A stretch of 64,000 nt of DNA from assembly GCF_019903425.1 (NCBI RefSeq), contig NZ_JACHUZ010000011.1, positions 418,838-482,837 on the forward strand, written 5' to 3'. The notes beneath the pieces were generated by a model that searched no databases, was not told the DNA's origin, and saw nothing but the letters and a program-made list of their open reading frames with translations. This stretch comes from Vreelandella halophila (lineage in GTDB: Bacteria > Pseudomonadota > Gammaproteobacteria > Pseudomonadales > Oleiphilaceae). The first letter of the stretch is position 1. Each line of letters starts with the position of its first letter. A program made the position numbers and the translations under genes. Positions 23,996-32,646 of the stretch are shown piece by piece.

Positions 23996-25939
23996 CTATT
24001 GGTTCGGGCTTTCATGAATATTATTAATTACAGTGGATTGTTCTTCGAACCAAGCTATTGCATTAACAAATTGATCTTTAATATTGTGGATTTCGGGCTT
24101 GAAAAAAATTGACTGCGGGTCTCGCTGTAATATCTCGTAACTAATATGCTCTCTGTCTTGGGGGTTATGAATCAGATGAATGAGTTTACCGATCAATGCC
24201 TGTTCATTGGTGGTGTTGAGTAAATTGTCCATGCCCAAGGTTCTTATTTCCTGAAGGTCCGTGTAGCTTGCTACGTCACTGCCTTCTGTAAAGATGACCT
24301 TGGGGATTCCCAACAACAGTGTGTCGACATTGGTGTTACTCCCTCCAAAAGGGAAAGTTCCTAGGGCTAGGTCACATTTTGCCAAATCCTCCATGTAATT
24401 CTTGTAGGGCTTAACGTGGTGTACCTGGAACTGACTTTTTAATCGTTGTGAAAGCGATTTAGCGAATGCAGTATGTTTTGAACCGGTGGGAGATGCTGGG
24501 AAGAAATGAAATTCAAGCGGAACCGTGGACTCGTTTTCCAAGATCTGACATAGATTTATGACGCGAAGACTAATCTTCATTAGTGTGCTATTAATAGCAA
24601 TTCGAACAACGCCGTCTTCCGAAGGCTGATTTTTCATTTCAGATGAGAAAGCAGGGTGGGGAGTGTGAGGTCTACTTTGAAGCCGATGAGGCGCCAATTT
24701 CTCTTCAAAAAAACGCTGATACTCAATTCCCTCTATTCCGCCGATTACGCCGAAATCAATAGTGCTCGTGGCAGCCGATGCAGGGTGCCCATACGACATA
24801 GCTTGATAGGGAGCTAGTCGAATATTGCAGGTGATAATGGACCAGGCAGCCATTCCCAGTGACGGGTAAAGAACTAAATCGGGTTCTTGATTAACTATAG
24901 CGTCTACCGCTTCGTTGATATCACTTAGGTTCTCCGAGACGTGAATGACTTCATGGAAATCTTCTGCAGAATTCTCATCATAATCCTTCTCGTTAGTAAC
25001 CAAAATCGTGTGGTAATGGTTTTTGAGCGCTGCCAATCTGGTATGGTAACAGCGATACATTGCATGCGGCGTTCGATACTTCTCAGAGGCAATGACGACT
25101 CTTTTGATTTCAGTAGGCTTGCGTCGCGCATTGGTTGTTGCCAAGTCCTTAGTCTTCTTGGGCAACCTGTTATCGAGCCACCTCTTAATTAACTGGTTGG
25201 CACTGCGCTTGAAGTCATGACGATTGGATATATCCCAGTAAGTGCAATTCATCCAGCCTGGGATAATCCGGGACACATGTGCCAACGTAGGCGCGGTAGC
25301 TTCAGCCATGATGGGGTGTTGATCAAACAGACTTTTGAAGTTCTTACGGCTCTGCTCATCAAAGGGGTGTTTAAAGGTTGTCAAAAGGCCTATGTAGGCG
25401 CTTAAAGCGGTCTGCGGGACCGTCCCCATCAGTTGACGGTAGTTCACTTCTACTCGGCTATGAATGGTGTGACAGGCAAGGGCATAAGTGATATCGCGAT
25501 TGCTGTTTGGGTCTAACTGCCCTGCTGTATCGAGCAATCCTCTGTGCCAGAGTATGTGGTCCATGTTGCCAAAGTGGCTAATGTAGAAAATATCTTGAAG
25601 AAACGGTTTCATGAAGATGAGAACGGCAAGTTCCCGATCCGAATGCTGATAGTGGGGGCTGGCCAAATACTGCGTAATGGCTGTTGCCAATCGGTGGTAC
25701 CAGTAACACCGCTCTTCCAGGGTCATGGAGGTGTCAAGCGGTGGCAGCCCTGCCCGGATTCGGACATCCTGATTAAGGATGGTATCGAACTCATGTGTTT
25801 GCTCAAGGGCTCCATCTTTGTTGAGCAAATGTTCGAAGAGGTGATCGAGGCATTGGGACAAGGCTCCCCAATTAGCTGAAAAGGCGTAGTGCTCCATATG
25901 GGGAATCGAAACAGTGATTTCGCCTGCGCTTGCACTCAT
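23996..25939 (-). CDS. GT41/HMW1C-like protein glycosyltransferase candidate
   Basis: 647 residues from the ATG at 25939 (MSASAGEITVSIPHMEHY), chosen for its GGCAGGAACAAC ribosome site. A frame extending to 26128 would run through the FliA promoter of the second flagellin. The N-terminal half is helical. The C-terminal half resembles the GT-B core of HMW1C/OGT enzymes: RLAPYQAMSYGHPAS, TIDFGVIGG, the nucleotide-sugar site FPFGGSNTNVDTLLLG, and SYTDLQEIRTLGM. Such enzymes glycosylate proteins in the cytoplasm. Sitting back-to-back with a flagellin, it is the best candidate flagellin glycosyltransferase here (inference). Confidence 0.72.
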   Translation of the reverse strand: MSASAGEITVSIPHMEHYAFSANWGALSQCLDHLFEHLLNKDGALEQTHEFDTILNQDVRIRAGLPPLDTSMTLEERCYWYHRLATAITQYLASPHYQHSDRELAVLIFMKPFLQDIFYISHFGNMDHILWHRGLLDTAGQLDPNSNRDITYALACHTIHSRVEVNYRQLMGTVPQTALSAYIGLLTTFKHPFDEQSRKNFKSLFDQHPIMAEATAPTLAHVSRIIPGWMNCTYWDISNRHDFKRSANQLIKRWLDNRLPKKTKDLATTNARRKPTEIKRVVIASEKYRTPHAMYRCYHTRLAALKNHYHTILVTNEKDYDENSAEDFHEVIHVSENLSDINEAVDAIVNQEPDLVLYPSLGMAAWSIITCNIRLAPYQAMSYGHPASAATSTIDFGVIGGIEGIEYQRFFEEKLAPHRLQSRPHTPHPAFSSEMKNQPSEDGVVRIAINSTLMKISLRVINLCQILENESTVPLEFHFFPASPTGSKHTAFAKSLSQRLKSQFQVHHVKPYKNYMEDLAKCDLALGTFPFGGSNTNVDTLLLGIPKVIFTEGSDVASYTDLQEIRTLGMDNLLNTTNEQALIGKLIHLIHNPQDREHISYEILQRDPQSIFFKPEIHNIKDQFVNAIAWFEEQSTVINNIHESPNQ

Positions 25940-26043
25940 GTTGTTCCTGCCGGATTTAAACCAGTAGATCAGTGCTAAAGAATAGCTGACGCGAGGCGCC
26001 TGTGCACTGTTACGTTTTCTTACAATATTCCGAAGCCATGGGC

Positions 26044-26070
26044 TAAAGATTTTCTCGAGGGTGCCGCTAA
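26044..26070 (+). promoter_or_regulatory. Sigma-28 (FliA) promoter of the second flagellin
   Basis: TAAAGATT-N11-GCCGCTAA, close to the FliA consensus TAAAGTTT-N11-GCCGATAA with exact spacing. A transcript start near 26077 gives a leader of about 80 nt to the ATG at 26158. Confidence 0.85.
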
Positions 26071-26157
26071 CAAGCTCAGAAGGCGACAGTACCGGTACTG
26101 CCGGTGCCTGAGCCTCTGACCAAACCACATGTCAGTGAACAGGCAGGAGAAAAGGTT

Positions 26158-27636
26158 ATGGCACTCGGTATCAACACCAACGTGGCATCCATTAACGCTC
26201 AGAACCAGCTGAGCAAGTCTCAGTCACAGAACGACCAGGCATTAGAGCGGCTTTCGTCAGGTCTTCGCATCAACTCTGCTAAAGATGACGCGGCGGGTCT
26301 GGCAATCTCAACCCGCTTTGAGTCGCAAATTGGTGGTCTCAACGTAGCTAGCCGTAACGCGAACGATGGCATTTCGCTGGCCCAGACCGCTGAGGGTGCC
26401 TTGGACGAGGTGACTAACAACCTCCAGAGGATTCGGGATCTCTCAGTTCAGGCGGCGAACGCGACCAACAGCGAGTCCGATCGGCAGGCGCTGAACGACG
26501 AGGTTCAACAGCGAATCGAGGAGATCGATCGGATTTCATCAGAAACCAGTTTTAACGGTTTGAACGTACTGGACGGTTCCTTGAACCAGCAGGATTTTCA
26601 GGTGGGCGCAAATGTTGGCCAAACCATCGGTGTTGACCTGTCTCAAGGGACAAGAGCGGATCAGATCGGGCAAATCGCTAGTCAGGATCTTGCTGTCGAT
26701 GGAAGCACTGCGATTGATTCTCCTGGTGGGACAAACGAGCTTTCCATTGCAACCGGAGATGGGGATTTTGTTCAGATTGGAGCCTCAGAGGAGGTGACCA
26801 ACGATGATGGTGATTCCTTGGGTCGTGACGCGGGCAGTGCATTTGCTGTGGCGGCCTCTATTAACGAAGCAGAGGTCGAAGGTCTGAATGTTCAAACCTC
26901 AAATGAGCAAGTTTTTGAGGGTGTGACATCCAACGACGGTGCATCCGGTACCCTGACTATTAATGATACTGAAGTTTTTAATGCTGACGCTACTACTGCA
27001 ACCGGTAGTGCTTTCACCCAGGAAATTGCGGATGGTATCAATGCTTCGTCTGCTCAGACTGGAGTGACCGCAGAATTTGATAGTGATACGGACACTCTGA
27101 CCCTGAATGCGGAAGATGGGCGGAATATTAACTTTGGCTCCAACGCTGGAACGTTTGAGCTCAATACTGACGGCTCTACCCAGATAGGCAACGGTGATTC
27201 GCTTAGCGGCGAAGTGAGCTTATCTTCCTCTGAAGACATCAGTTTCGCTGGAGCAGGGACCGGAGCCGTTTTCGATGACTTCAGTGGATCCAGTGCAAGC
27301 ATCACGGCTGCAGATGATGAGGGCGGCTTAAGTAGTGCCGATATCAGCTCGGTTGATGGGGCTAATGACGCAATCTTCCGAGTAGACGCCGCGCTGGATA
27401 GTGTCAACAGCCTCCGAAGCGAACTCGGCGCCACGCAGAACCGCTTCGAGTCTACCATCGCTAACATCGACAGCAACGTGGCGAACCTGGAGGCTTCCAA
27501 CAGCCGCATCAAGGACGCCGACTTCGCGGCCGAGTCCGCCAAGCTTGCCCAGTCCCAGGTACTGCAGCAGGCGGGTATCTCGGTACTGTCCCAGGCCAAC
27601 CAGCGGCCTCAGCAGGTCCTGTCCCTCCTGCAGTAA
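26158..27636 (+). CDS. fliC2: Flagellin, short form
   Basis: 492 residues. The ATG at 26158 follows GGCAGGAGAAAAGGTT and gives MALGINTNVASINAQNQL. The frame is open to 26104, but the extra residues are not flagellin-like. The D0/D1 N-terminus spans about 1-165 and the C-terminal RFESTIANIDSNVANLEAS to RPQQVLSLLQ about 395-492. The middle carries only one variable module (with AVAASINEAEVEGL and LNAEDGRNINFG), against two in the long flagellin. Promoter is FliA-type. A stem-loop region and flaG follow. Confidence 0.97.
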   Translation: MALGINTNVASINAQNQLSKSQSQNDQALERLSSGLRINSAKDDAAGLAISTRFESQIGGLNVASRNANDGISLAQTAEGALDEVTNNLQRIRDLSVQAANATNSESDRQALNDEVQQRIEEIDRISSETSFNGLNVLDGSLNQQDFQVGANVGQTIGVDLSQGTRADQIGQIASQDLAVDGSTAIDSPGGTNELSIATGDGDFVQIGASEEVTNDDGDSLGRDAGSAFAVAASINEAEVEGLNVQTSNEQVFEGVTSNDGASGTLTINDTEVFNADATTATGSAFTQEIADGINASSAQTGVTAEFDSDTDTLTLNAEDGRNINFGSNAGTFELNTDGSTQIGNGDSLSGEVSLSSSEDISFAGAGTGAVFDDFSGSSASITAADDEGGLSSADISSVDGANDAIFRVDAALDSVNSLRSELGATQNRFESTIANIDSNVANLEASNSRIKDADFAAESAKLAQSQVLQQAGISVLSQANQRPQQVLSLLQ

Positions 27637-27652
27637 GCAGGGCGTTAAGGCG

Positions 27653-27684
27653 GCCGTCGCCCTCCGGGGTGGCGGCTTAGCCGC
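27653..27684 (+). other. Two mutually exclusive hairpins between flagellin and flaG
   Basis: GCCGTCGCCC (27653-27662) can pair with GGGTGGCGGC (27667-27676), a 10-bp stem including two G-U pairs. GCGGC-TTA-GCCGC (27672-27684) forms an alternative that uses the same bases. There is no T-run, so this is not a strong terminator. It could lower flaG expression relative to flagellin or stabilise the flagellin mRNA 3' end. Inference. Confidence 0.35.
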
Positions 27685-27708
27685 GTGACAGGGCATGCGA
27701 GGTGTGAC

Positions 27709-28122
27709 ATGAGTGACGTAAACCTGAACAGCCCGGACTCGAATCCGCGCCCCTCCGGGGAGCGGGGTTTGGCTCGGGCGTCTTCATCACAGCCCGCTGA
27801 TAGCAAGGCCGGCAATGTGTCCTCCATTTCGCCCCTGAAGACCGAGCGCAGCGAGGTTTCCCAGGCGGAGAAATCGGAGAGGCTGAATGAAGCCATGCGG
27901 GAGGAACTGGATGATGCGGTTTCCCGACTCAATGACTTTGTTCAGTCGGTCCAGCGTGATCTGGAATTCGAGGTGAACGATGAAACCGGTCAGACGGTGG
28001 TCCGCGTGATCGACCAGCAGACCGAGGAAGTGGTTCGCCAGATTCCGGACGAGCTGGCAATGAGGTTGGCCGAGAACCTGCAGCAGGATGAGCCTTTGTC
28101 GCTTCTGAACATCAGGGTGTGA
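27709..28122 (+). CDS. flaG: FlaG family protein
   Basis: 137 residues from the ATG at 27709 (MSDVNLNSPDSN). The first 60 residues are polar and disordered. The FlaG domain is the C-terminal part: LNDFVQSVQRDLEFEVNDE, TVVRVIDQQTEEVVRQIP and ending LLNIRV. FlaG influences filament length and is typically located between flagellin and fliD, as here. A strong terminator follows at 28158. Confidence 0.92.
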   Translation: MSDVNLNSPDSNPRPSGERGLARASSSQPADSKAGNVSSISPLKTERSEVSQAEKSERLNEAMREELDDAVSRLNDFVQSVQRDLEFEVNDETGQTVVRVIDQQTEEVVRQIPDELAMRLAENLQQDEPLSLLNIRV

Positions 28123-28157
28123 GGAAGGCCGCCGGCTGAGCAATGTTTTCAGGGGAG

Positions 28158-28187
28158 CCGTCATTCCGGGAGGAGTGACGGTTTTTT
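28158..28187 (+). terminator. Rho-independent terminator after flaG
   Basis: CCGTCATTC (28158-28166) pairs with GAGTGACGG (28173-28181), with one internal mismatch, across a short loop, and is followed immediately by TTTTTT (28182-28187). It ends the fliC2-flaG unit before the separate fliD promoter. Confidence 0.85.
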
Positions 28188-28340
28188 GTTATACGGATTT
28201 GTAAAGAATCGCGTGCGAGACAGGCCTCCACAGGGGCAGCGGACGGCATGGTATGTGCATCAATCAATTGGCAAATGGGTAAAAAGCGGCAAACCGAGTC
28301 TTGGCTTACAATCAGTAACAGGGTTATGGCAAAACAGGGG

Positions 28341-28367
28341 CAAAGTTTTGCCGGTTGGTGCCGTTAA
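28341..28367 (+). promoter_or_regulatory. Sigma-28 (FliA) promoter of fliD
   Basis: CAAAGTTT-N11-GCCGTTAA, two mismatches from the FliA consensus with exact 11-nt spacing. It lies 37 bp upstream of the fliD ATG at 28404 and downstream of the flaG terminator, so fliD-fliS form their own unit. Confidence 0.8.
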
Positions 28368-28403
28368 ATAGGATAGGCGCAATGAAACGATGCGAGGTGC
28401 ATC

Positions 28404-30335
28404 ATGGGTAGTCCAGGTGGCGTGTCATCGCTGGGAATTGGCTCCGGGATCCTGACCAATGATCTGCTGGACGATATTATATCCGCTCAGCGTGAACCGG
28501 CCGTTGAGAGGCTGGATGCAGAGCAGCAGGAGACGGAAGCTAAGCTCTCGGCCTTCGGGCAGTTCCGCAGTGCTGTCAGCAGCCTTGAAGGGCCTGCTGA
28601 TGCCCTGACGGATCCCTCCACGTTGCGTAACTTCAAGGGTGAATCCTCCAGCGACGCCATCAGTGTCTCAGTGGATGATTCTGCAGCCCAGAAGGGCAGT
28701 TACTCCGTGGATGTAAACCAGGTGGCACAAGCCCAGGCGCTTGCCAGCGAGACCTATGCGGACCGGGATTCCACCGCTATTGGTTCGGGCGATCTCACGT
28801 TTAACGTGGGTGACCAGACCAAGACCATCACCCTTGATGACAGCAACAACACCCTCAACGGCCTCGCGAGCGAAATCAACGAATCTGACATGGGGGTTAA
28901 CGCCTCGATCCTGAACACCGGTGATGGGTACCGGATGGTCCTGAACGCGGACGAGACCGGTACCGCGAACGCCATGCAGATTACCGCTAGTGATCCCTCC
29001 CTGGATGCCTTCACAACCGCGAACCTTGAGCAAACCCGTGCCGCAAAGGACGCTAAGGTCAATATCAGTGGCGTGGAGGTCACCCGCAGCAGCAACACCA
29101 TTGAAGGGGTGATTGATGGGGTTACGCTGAACGTCAGTGGTGAGACGGATCTGCCGGCGGATGTGAACGTCACCCAGGACCTGGAAGAGCCGACCAGCAA
29201 GGTTCAGGAGTTGGTGGATGCCTTCAACCAGGTGCAGGGTACGGCGAACGAGTTGACCAGCTTTGACCAGGAGGCCGGTGAAGGCAGCGTCCTGACCGGT
29301 GATTCCACCATCCGCAGCACCATGAACCAATTGAAGCGTGAGTTCAGCCAGATTGTGCCCGGGCTGGAGAATGGGAGCGTGCGTTCGCTTGCGGATGTGG
29401 GTATTACGACGGATTTCAATACCGGTCAATTGGAGTTCGATTCCGCCAAGTTCAAGGAGGAGCTTCAGCAGAATCCGGACGAGGTTACAGCTCTGTTTGC
29501 CAATCAGGGGCGCGCTTCAGACACTCAAGTTGAGTTTGTGCGCAGCGGTAGCAGTACTCAGCCCGGGGAGTACGATCTCAACGTGGACTCGCTGGCTACT
29601 CGCGGCAGCTTGACTGGCGGTCAGTTGGCTGCTGGCGACATCACGATCGATAACACCAATAACACCTTCAGCCTCAAGCTCAATGATGGCAATGAGGCCC
29701 AGGTCACACTCACCGATGGCACATACAGCAATCAGCAGCTGCTGGAAGAAGTCCGTACCCAGGTAGCCGACAACACCACTATCCAGTCCGGTGAGGACTC
29801 ATTACAGGTGGATCTGACCGGCAACGGTGAGCTTCAGTTCACCTCCAGTGAGTATGGTAGTAATTCATCCGTCGAGATTACCCAGGGGAATGCCGACCTT
29901 GGGCTGGCCACGGGTACCGGCACTTCCGGAACAGACGTTCAGGGCACCATCGACGGGCAGCAGGCTGAGGGCGACGGCCAGGTGCTTTTCCTGGGGCGTG
30001 ACCAGGGCGATGCCTCCGGAATACAAGTGCGTATCCGGGGTGGCGAAACTGGCGCCCGGGGTTCTGTCTCCTACATCGAGGGCGTGGGTAACAGCATTGC
30101 CGAGCGCATCGGTCAGCTGGAGGGGCGCAATGGGGCCCTGAGCTCGCGTGAGGAGTCGTTCCAGAGCGATCTGGAGGACATCCGGGAGGATCGACAGGAT
30201 CTGAGCGAGCGGTTTACGTCGCTGCGTGAACGGCTCTCGAGCCAGTTCGCCGCGGCGGATTCACGCATCAGCCAGTTCCAGCAGACGGGTAACTATCTTG
30301 AACAGCAGCTTGCCGGCTTGACCGGCGGGAACTGA
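28404..30335 (+). CDS. fliD: Flagellar filament cap protein FliD
   Basis: 643 residues; GAGG ribosome site 7 nt before the ATG. The N-terminal FliD domain starts SSLGIGSGILTNDLLDDIIS with AEQQETEAKLSAFGQFRSAVS. A large central region is followed by the C-terminal helical bundle GNSIAERIGQLEGRNGALS and ERFTSLRERLSSQFAAADS, ending YLEQQLAGLTGGN. It is longer than P. aeruginosa FliD (474 aa), with the added sequence in the exposed domains. The cap folds and places flagellin at the filament tip. fliS follows 45 bp later. Confidence 0.96.
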   Translation: MGSPGGVSSLGIGSGILTNDLLDDIISAQREPAVERLDAEQQETEAKLSAFGQFRSAVSSLEGPADALTDPSTLRNFKGESSSDAISVSVDDSAAQKGSYSVDVNQVAQAQALASETYADRDSTAIGSGDLTFNVGDQTKTITLDDSNNTLNGLASEINESDMGVNASILNTGDGYRMVLNADETGTANAMQITASDPSLDAFTTANLEQTRAAKDAKVNISGVEVTRSSNTIEGVIDGVTLNVSGETDLPADVNVTQDLEEPTSKVQELVDAFNQVQGTANELTSFDQEAGEGSVLTGDSTIRSTMNQLKREFSQIVPGLENGSVRSLADVGITTDFNTGQLEFDSAKFKEELQQNPDEVTALFANQGRASDTQVEFVRSGSSTQPGEYDLNVDSLATRGSLTGGQLAAGDITIDNTNNTFSLKLNDGNEAQVTLTDGTYSNQQLLEEVRTQVADNTTIQSGEDSLQVDLTGNGELQFTSSEYGSNSSVEITQGNADLGLATGTGTSGTDVQGTIDGQQAEGDGQVLFLGRDQGDASGIQVRIRGGETGARGSVSYIEGVGNSIAERIGQLEGRNGALSSREESFQSDLEDIREDRQDLSERFTSLRERLSSQFAAADSRISQFQQTGNYLEQQLAGLTGGN

Positions 30336-30380
30336 TCCGACACCAACGCCAACAAGACGTACAGGCAACAGGGGTACATC

Positions 30381-30788
30381 ATGAACGGACTGCGGGCCTA
30401 TCAGCAGGTGAACACCCAGACCAGCATCACCGATGCGGATCCGCACAAGCTGATCCAGTTGTTGCTGGATGGTGCGCTTGAGCGGATCAACATGGCCAAG
30501 GGCAAGATCGAGGCTGGCGATTATGCCGGCAAGGGCAACCTGATCAGTAAAAGCATGGAGATCATTGGGTCCCTGCGCAGCTCCCTGGATTTTGAGCAGG
30601 GTGGCGAGCTTGCGGGCAACCTTGAAGCTCTCTATGACTACATGGAACGCGGCCTTCTGGAGGCGAGTATCCGCAACGACGTGGAGAAGCTGGATGAAAT
30701 TGCCAGCCTGCTGCGCACCGTGAAGGAAGGCTGGCAAAGCATTCGCGAAGAGGCTCTGGACTTCCTGCGCCAGCGCGACGCTGGCTGA
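30381..30788 (+). CDS. fliS: Flagellar export chaperone FliS
   Basis: 135 residues, usual length. Family features: the N-terminal AYQQVNTQTSITDADPHKLIQLLLDGALERI, then GGELAGNLEALYDYMERGLLEA and VEKLDEIASLLRTVKEGW. It binds the C-terminal helix of flagellin in the cytoplasm and delivers it to the FlhA export gate. Probably transcribed from the fliD promoter. Confidence 0.96.
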   Translation: MNGLRAYQQVNTQTSITDADPHKLIQLLLDGALERINMAKGKIEAGDYAGKGNLISKSMEIIGSLRSSLDFEQGGELAGNLEALYDYMERGLLEASIRNDVEKLDEIASLLRTVKEGWQSIREEALDFLRQRDAG

Positions 30789-30850
30789 GGGATGACGGCT
30801 TTCAGTCCCTGTGCTTTAATTCAGGGCGAGCCTGAGGACTGGAGTCATCC

Positions 30851-31612
30851 ATGCTGCGTGCCCTGTTGTACGGTGCCTTTGTTTTGCTGGTCTCGCTGGG
30901 CTCTGTTGCCCTGCAGGGCAAGCCCGTTTCCGAAGATCCTGTCACTTTCAGTCTCGCGGCCATAGAGCCCTGGGCTGAACGCACCCAGGAAGGCGAGCGT
31001 CGTGGCCTGCTTGTGGATCTTGTGGGGGAAATCCGAAGCCGCACCGACATTCCCATCCGTTATCAGGTCCGCCCCCACAGTCGTGCCATCCTTGAAATGG
31101 AGGAGGGGTATGCGGATTTTGTGCCCACCTTCGTGGCGCCGGGAATTAACAAGATCGGAAAACCCGTGGCGGATCTTCTGGAAGTTCAGGTGCTGGTTCT
31201 GGGGCGTGCCGATGATGAGCCCGTTGATTCCCTGGACGAACTGGAGGGTGAGAATGTGGGGTATCTCAGCGGCACCTGGTACGGTCACACCTTCGCCACC
31301 AACGAGGCCATCCGCAAGGTTCCTGTCAACAATGTGGCTCATGGTCTGAGACTGCTTCAGCGTGACCGGCTGCGGGCGGTGGTGGCGTCGGAGGTGGCCA
31401 TTCCCGCCGGCTTTGATCCGGATGGTTCCGGGGCGCCGGTACGTACTCTGATGCGGCTGGATACCCTCAAGGGAAAGATCTATATGTCCCGCTCCTCGCC
31501 CCGGGAAGAGGCGGCGGAGGCCATTGCCGCGGCCATTGAGGGCCTGCACGAGGACGGCACCATGGAGCGGCTCTTCCGCAACCGCTATGAGGCGGACATC
31601 GTCCGGGAGTGA
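30851..31612 (+). CDS. Periplasmic solute-binding protein family 3-like
   Basis: 253 residues. A signal peptide covers about 1-22 (ALLYGAFVLLVSLGSVALQG). The mature part resembles SBP_bac_3: FSLAAIEPWAER, GLLVDLVGEI, YADFVPTFVAP, GENVGYLSGTWYG and a late KGKIYMSRSSP plus LHEDGTMERLFRNRY. There are no ABC permease genes alongside, so it may be an orphan binding protein or sensor-type periplasmic protein. Ends 1 bp before the convergent deacetylase. Confidence 0.82.
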   Translation: MLRALLYGAFVLLVSLGSVALQGKPVSEDPVTFSLAAIEPWAERTQEGERRGLLVDLVGEIRSRTDIPIRYQVRPHSRAILEMEEGYADFVPTFVAPGINKIGKPVADLLEVQVLVLGRADDEPVDSLDELEGENVGYLSGTWYGHTFATNEAIRKVPVNNVAHGLRLLQRDRLRAVVASEVAIPAGFDPDGSGAPVRTLMRLDTLKGKIYMSRSSPREEAAEAIAAAIEGLHEDGTMERLFRNRYEADIVRE

Positions 31613-32539
31613 TCAGCTGGCGGCAATGAGCTCGCGGATGTGCGCCTCGACACCTTCAGTGAGCGACTGCAGGTGGTACCCCCCTTCCAGCATCGAGACG
31701 ACTCGCCCCCGGCAAAGCTCCCAGGCGAGGCGGGTGATCTCTCCAGTGATCCAGGTGTAGTCCTCGGTTTCCAGGTTCACATCCGCGAGCGGGTCCAGCC
31801 GGTGGGCGTCAAAACCTGCTGACACCAGAATCAGCTGGGGCTTGAAGGCCGCCAGCTCCTCGAACCAGCCATCCTTGACCGCCTCGCGATAGGTAGCGCT
31901 GTCCGTGCCTGGATCCAGCGGGACGTTCAGGATGTGCCCGGGCATACCGTGGCTGTGCTTGAAGGGGTAGAAGGGGTGCTGGAAGCTGGAGCACAGCAGC
32001 ACGCGCGGGTCATGGTGGAAGATGTCCACGGTGCCGTTACCCTGGTGGACGTCGAAGTCGAGGATGGCGACCCGTTCCAGATGGTGGAACGTGAGCGCGT
32101 GCAGGGCAGCAATGGCGATGTTGTTGAAGAAGCTGAACCCCATGGTGCGATTGCGTTCAGCATGGTGGCCCGGTGGCCGGATGGCGCAGAAGGCATTGCG
32201 CGCCTGGTTGGTGAGCACCTGGTTCACGGCCTGGATGCCGGAGCCCGCCGCGAGTTTGGCGGAACGGAACGTGTGCGGGTTCATGGCCGTGTCCGGGTCC
32301 GCCATGATGCGCCCCTGGCTGGGCGTCATCTGTTCCAGCTGGCTGATGTAGCTGTCCGGGTGGGCTCGGCGCAGTTCATCGTGGGAGGCTTCCTCCGCTT
32401 CGTTGACGGTCAGCTGCTCCCACAGGCCGGTCTGTTGCAGGTGTTCACGGATGGCGCTCAGGCGCCGAGGGCTTTCCGGGTGGTCATCCCCCATGTCGTG
32501 TTTTTCACAGTCCGGGTGATGGAAGTAGGCTGTTGCCAT
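31613..32539 (-). CDS. Histone deacetylase family (AcuC/HDAC-like) deacetylase
   Basis: 308 residues. The zinc site and catalytic motifs are visible: RPPGHHAERNRTMGFSFFNN (His pair), VAILDFDVHQGNG (Asp/His metal ligands), SAGFDAHRLDPLAD and MLEGGYHLQSL. In bacteria such enzymes remove acetyl groups from proteins, polyamines or small molecules. It is divergent from the acyl-CoA synthetase/GNAT fusion protein, with 107 bp between starts, which suggests opposite activities on protein acetylation (inference). Confidence 0.93.
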   Translation of the reverse strand: MATAYFHHPDCEKHDMGDDHPESPRRLSAIREHLQQTGLWEQLTVNEAEEASHDELRRAHPDSYISQLEQMTPSQGRIMADPDTAMNPHTFRSAKLAAGSGIQAVNQVLTNQARNAFCAIRPPGHHAERNRTMGFSFFNNIAIAALHALTFHHLERVAILDFDVHQGNGTVDIFHHDPRVLLCSSFQHPFYPFKHSHGMPGHILNVPLDPGTDSATYREAVKDGWFEELAAFKPQLILVSAGFDAHRLDPLADVNLETEDYTWITGEITRLAWELCRGRVVSMLEGGYHLQSLTEGVEAHIRELIAAS

Positions 32540-32646
32540 CGTCGCGCCTCGCCATGCAGGTTACACTTCAGACAGGGATTGTGAGCCGCAAGGATGGATG
32601 TGGCAAGGCAATCCAGCGTCTGGAAAGGGTCAGAAAGAGGGGCTGT

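Noticed and set aside
25940..26128. N-terminal extension of the GT41-like protein to 26128
   Set aside because: It would run across the FliA promoter of the second flagellin; the ATG at 25939 has a good ribosome site.
26104..26157. Earlier start of the second flagellin (MPEPLTKPHV)
   Set aside because: Flagellins begin with the MALGINTN-type sequence at 26158, which has its own ribosome site.
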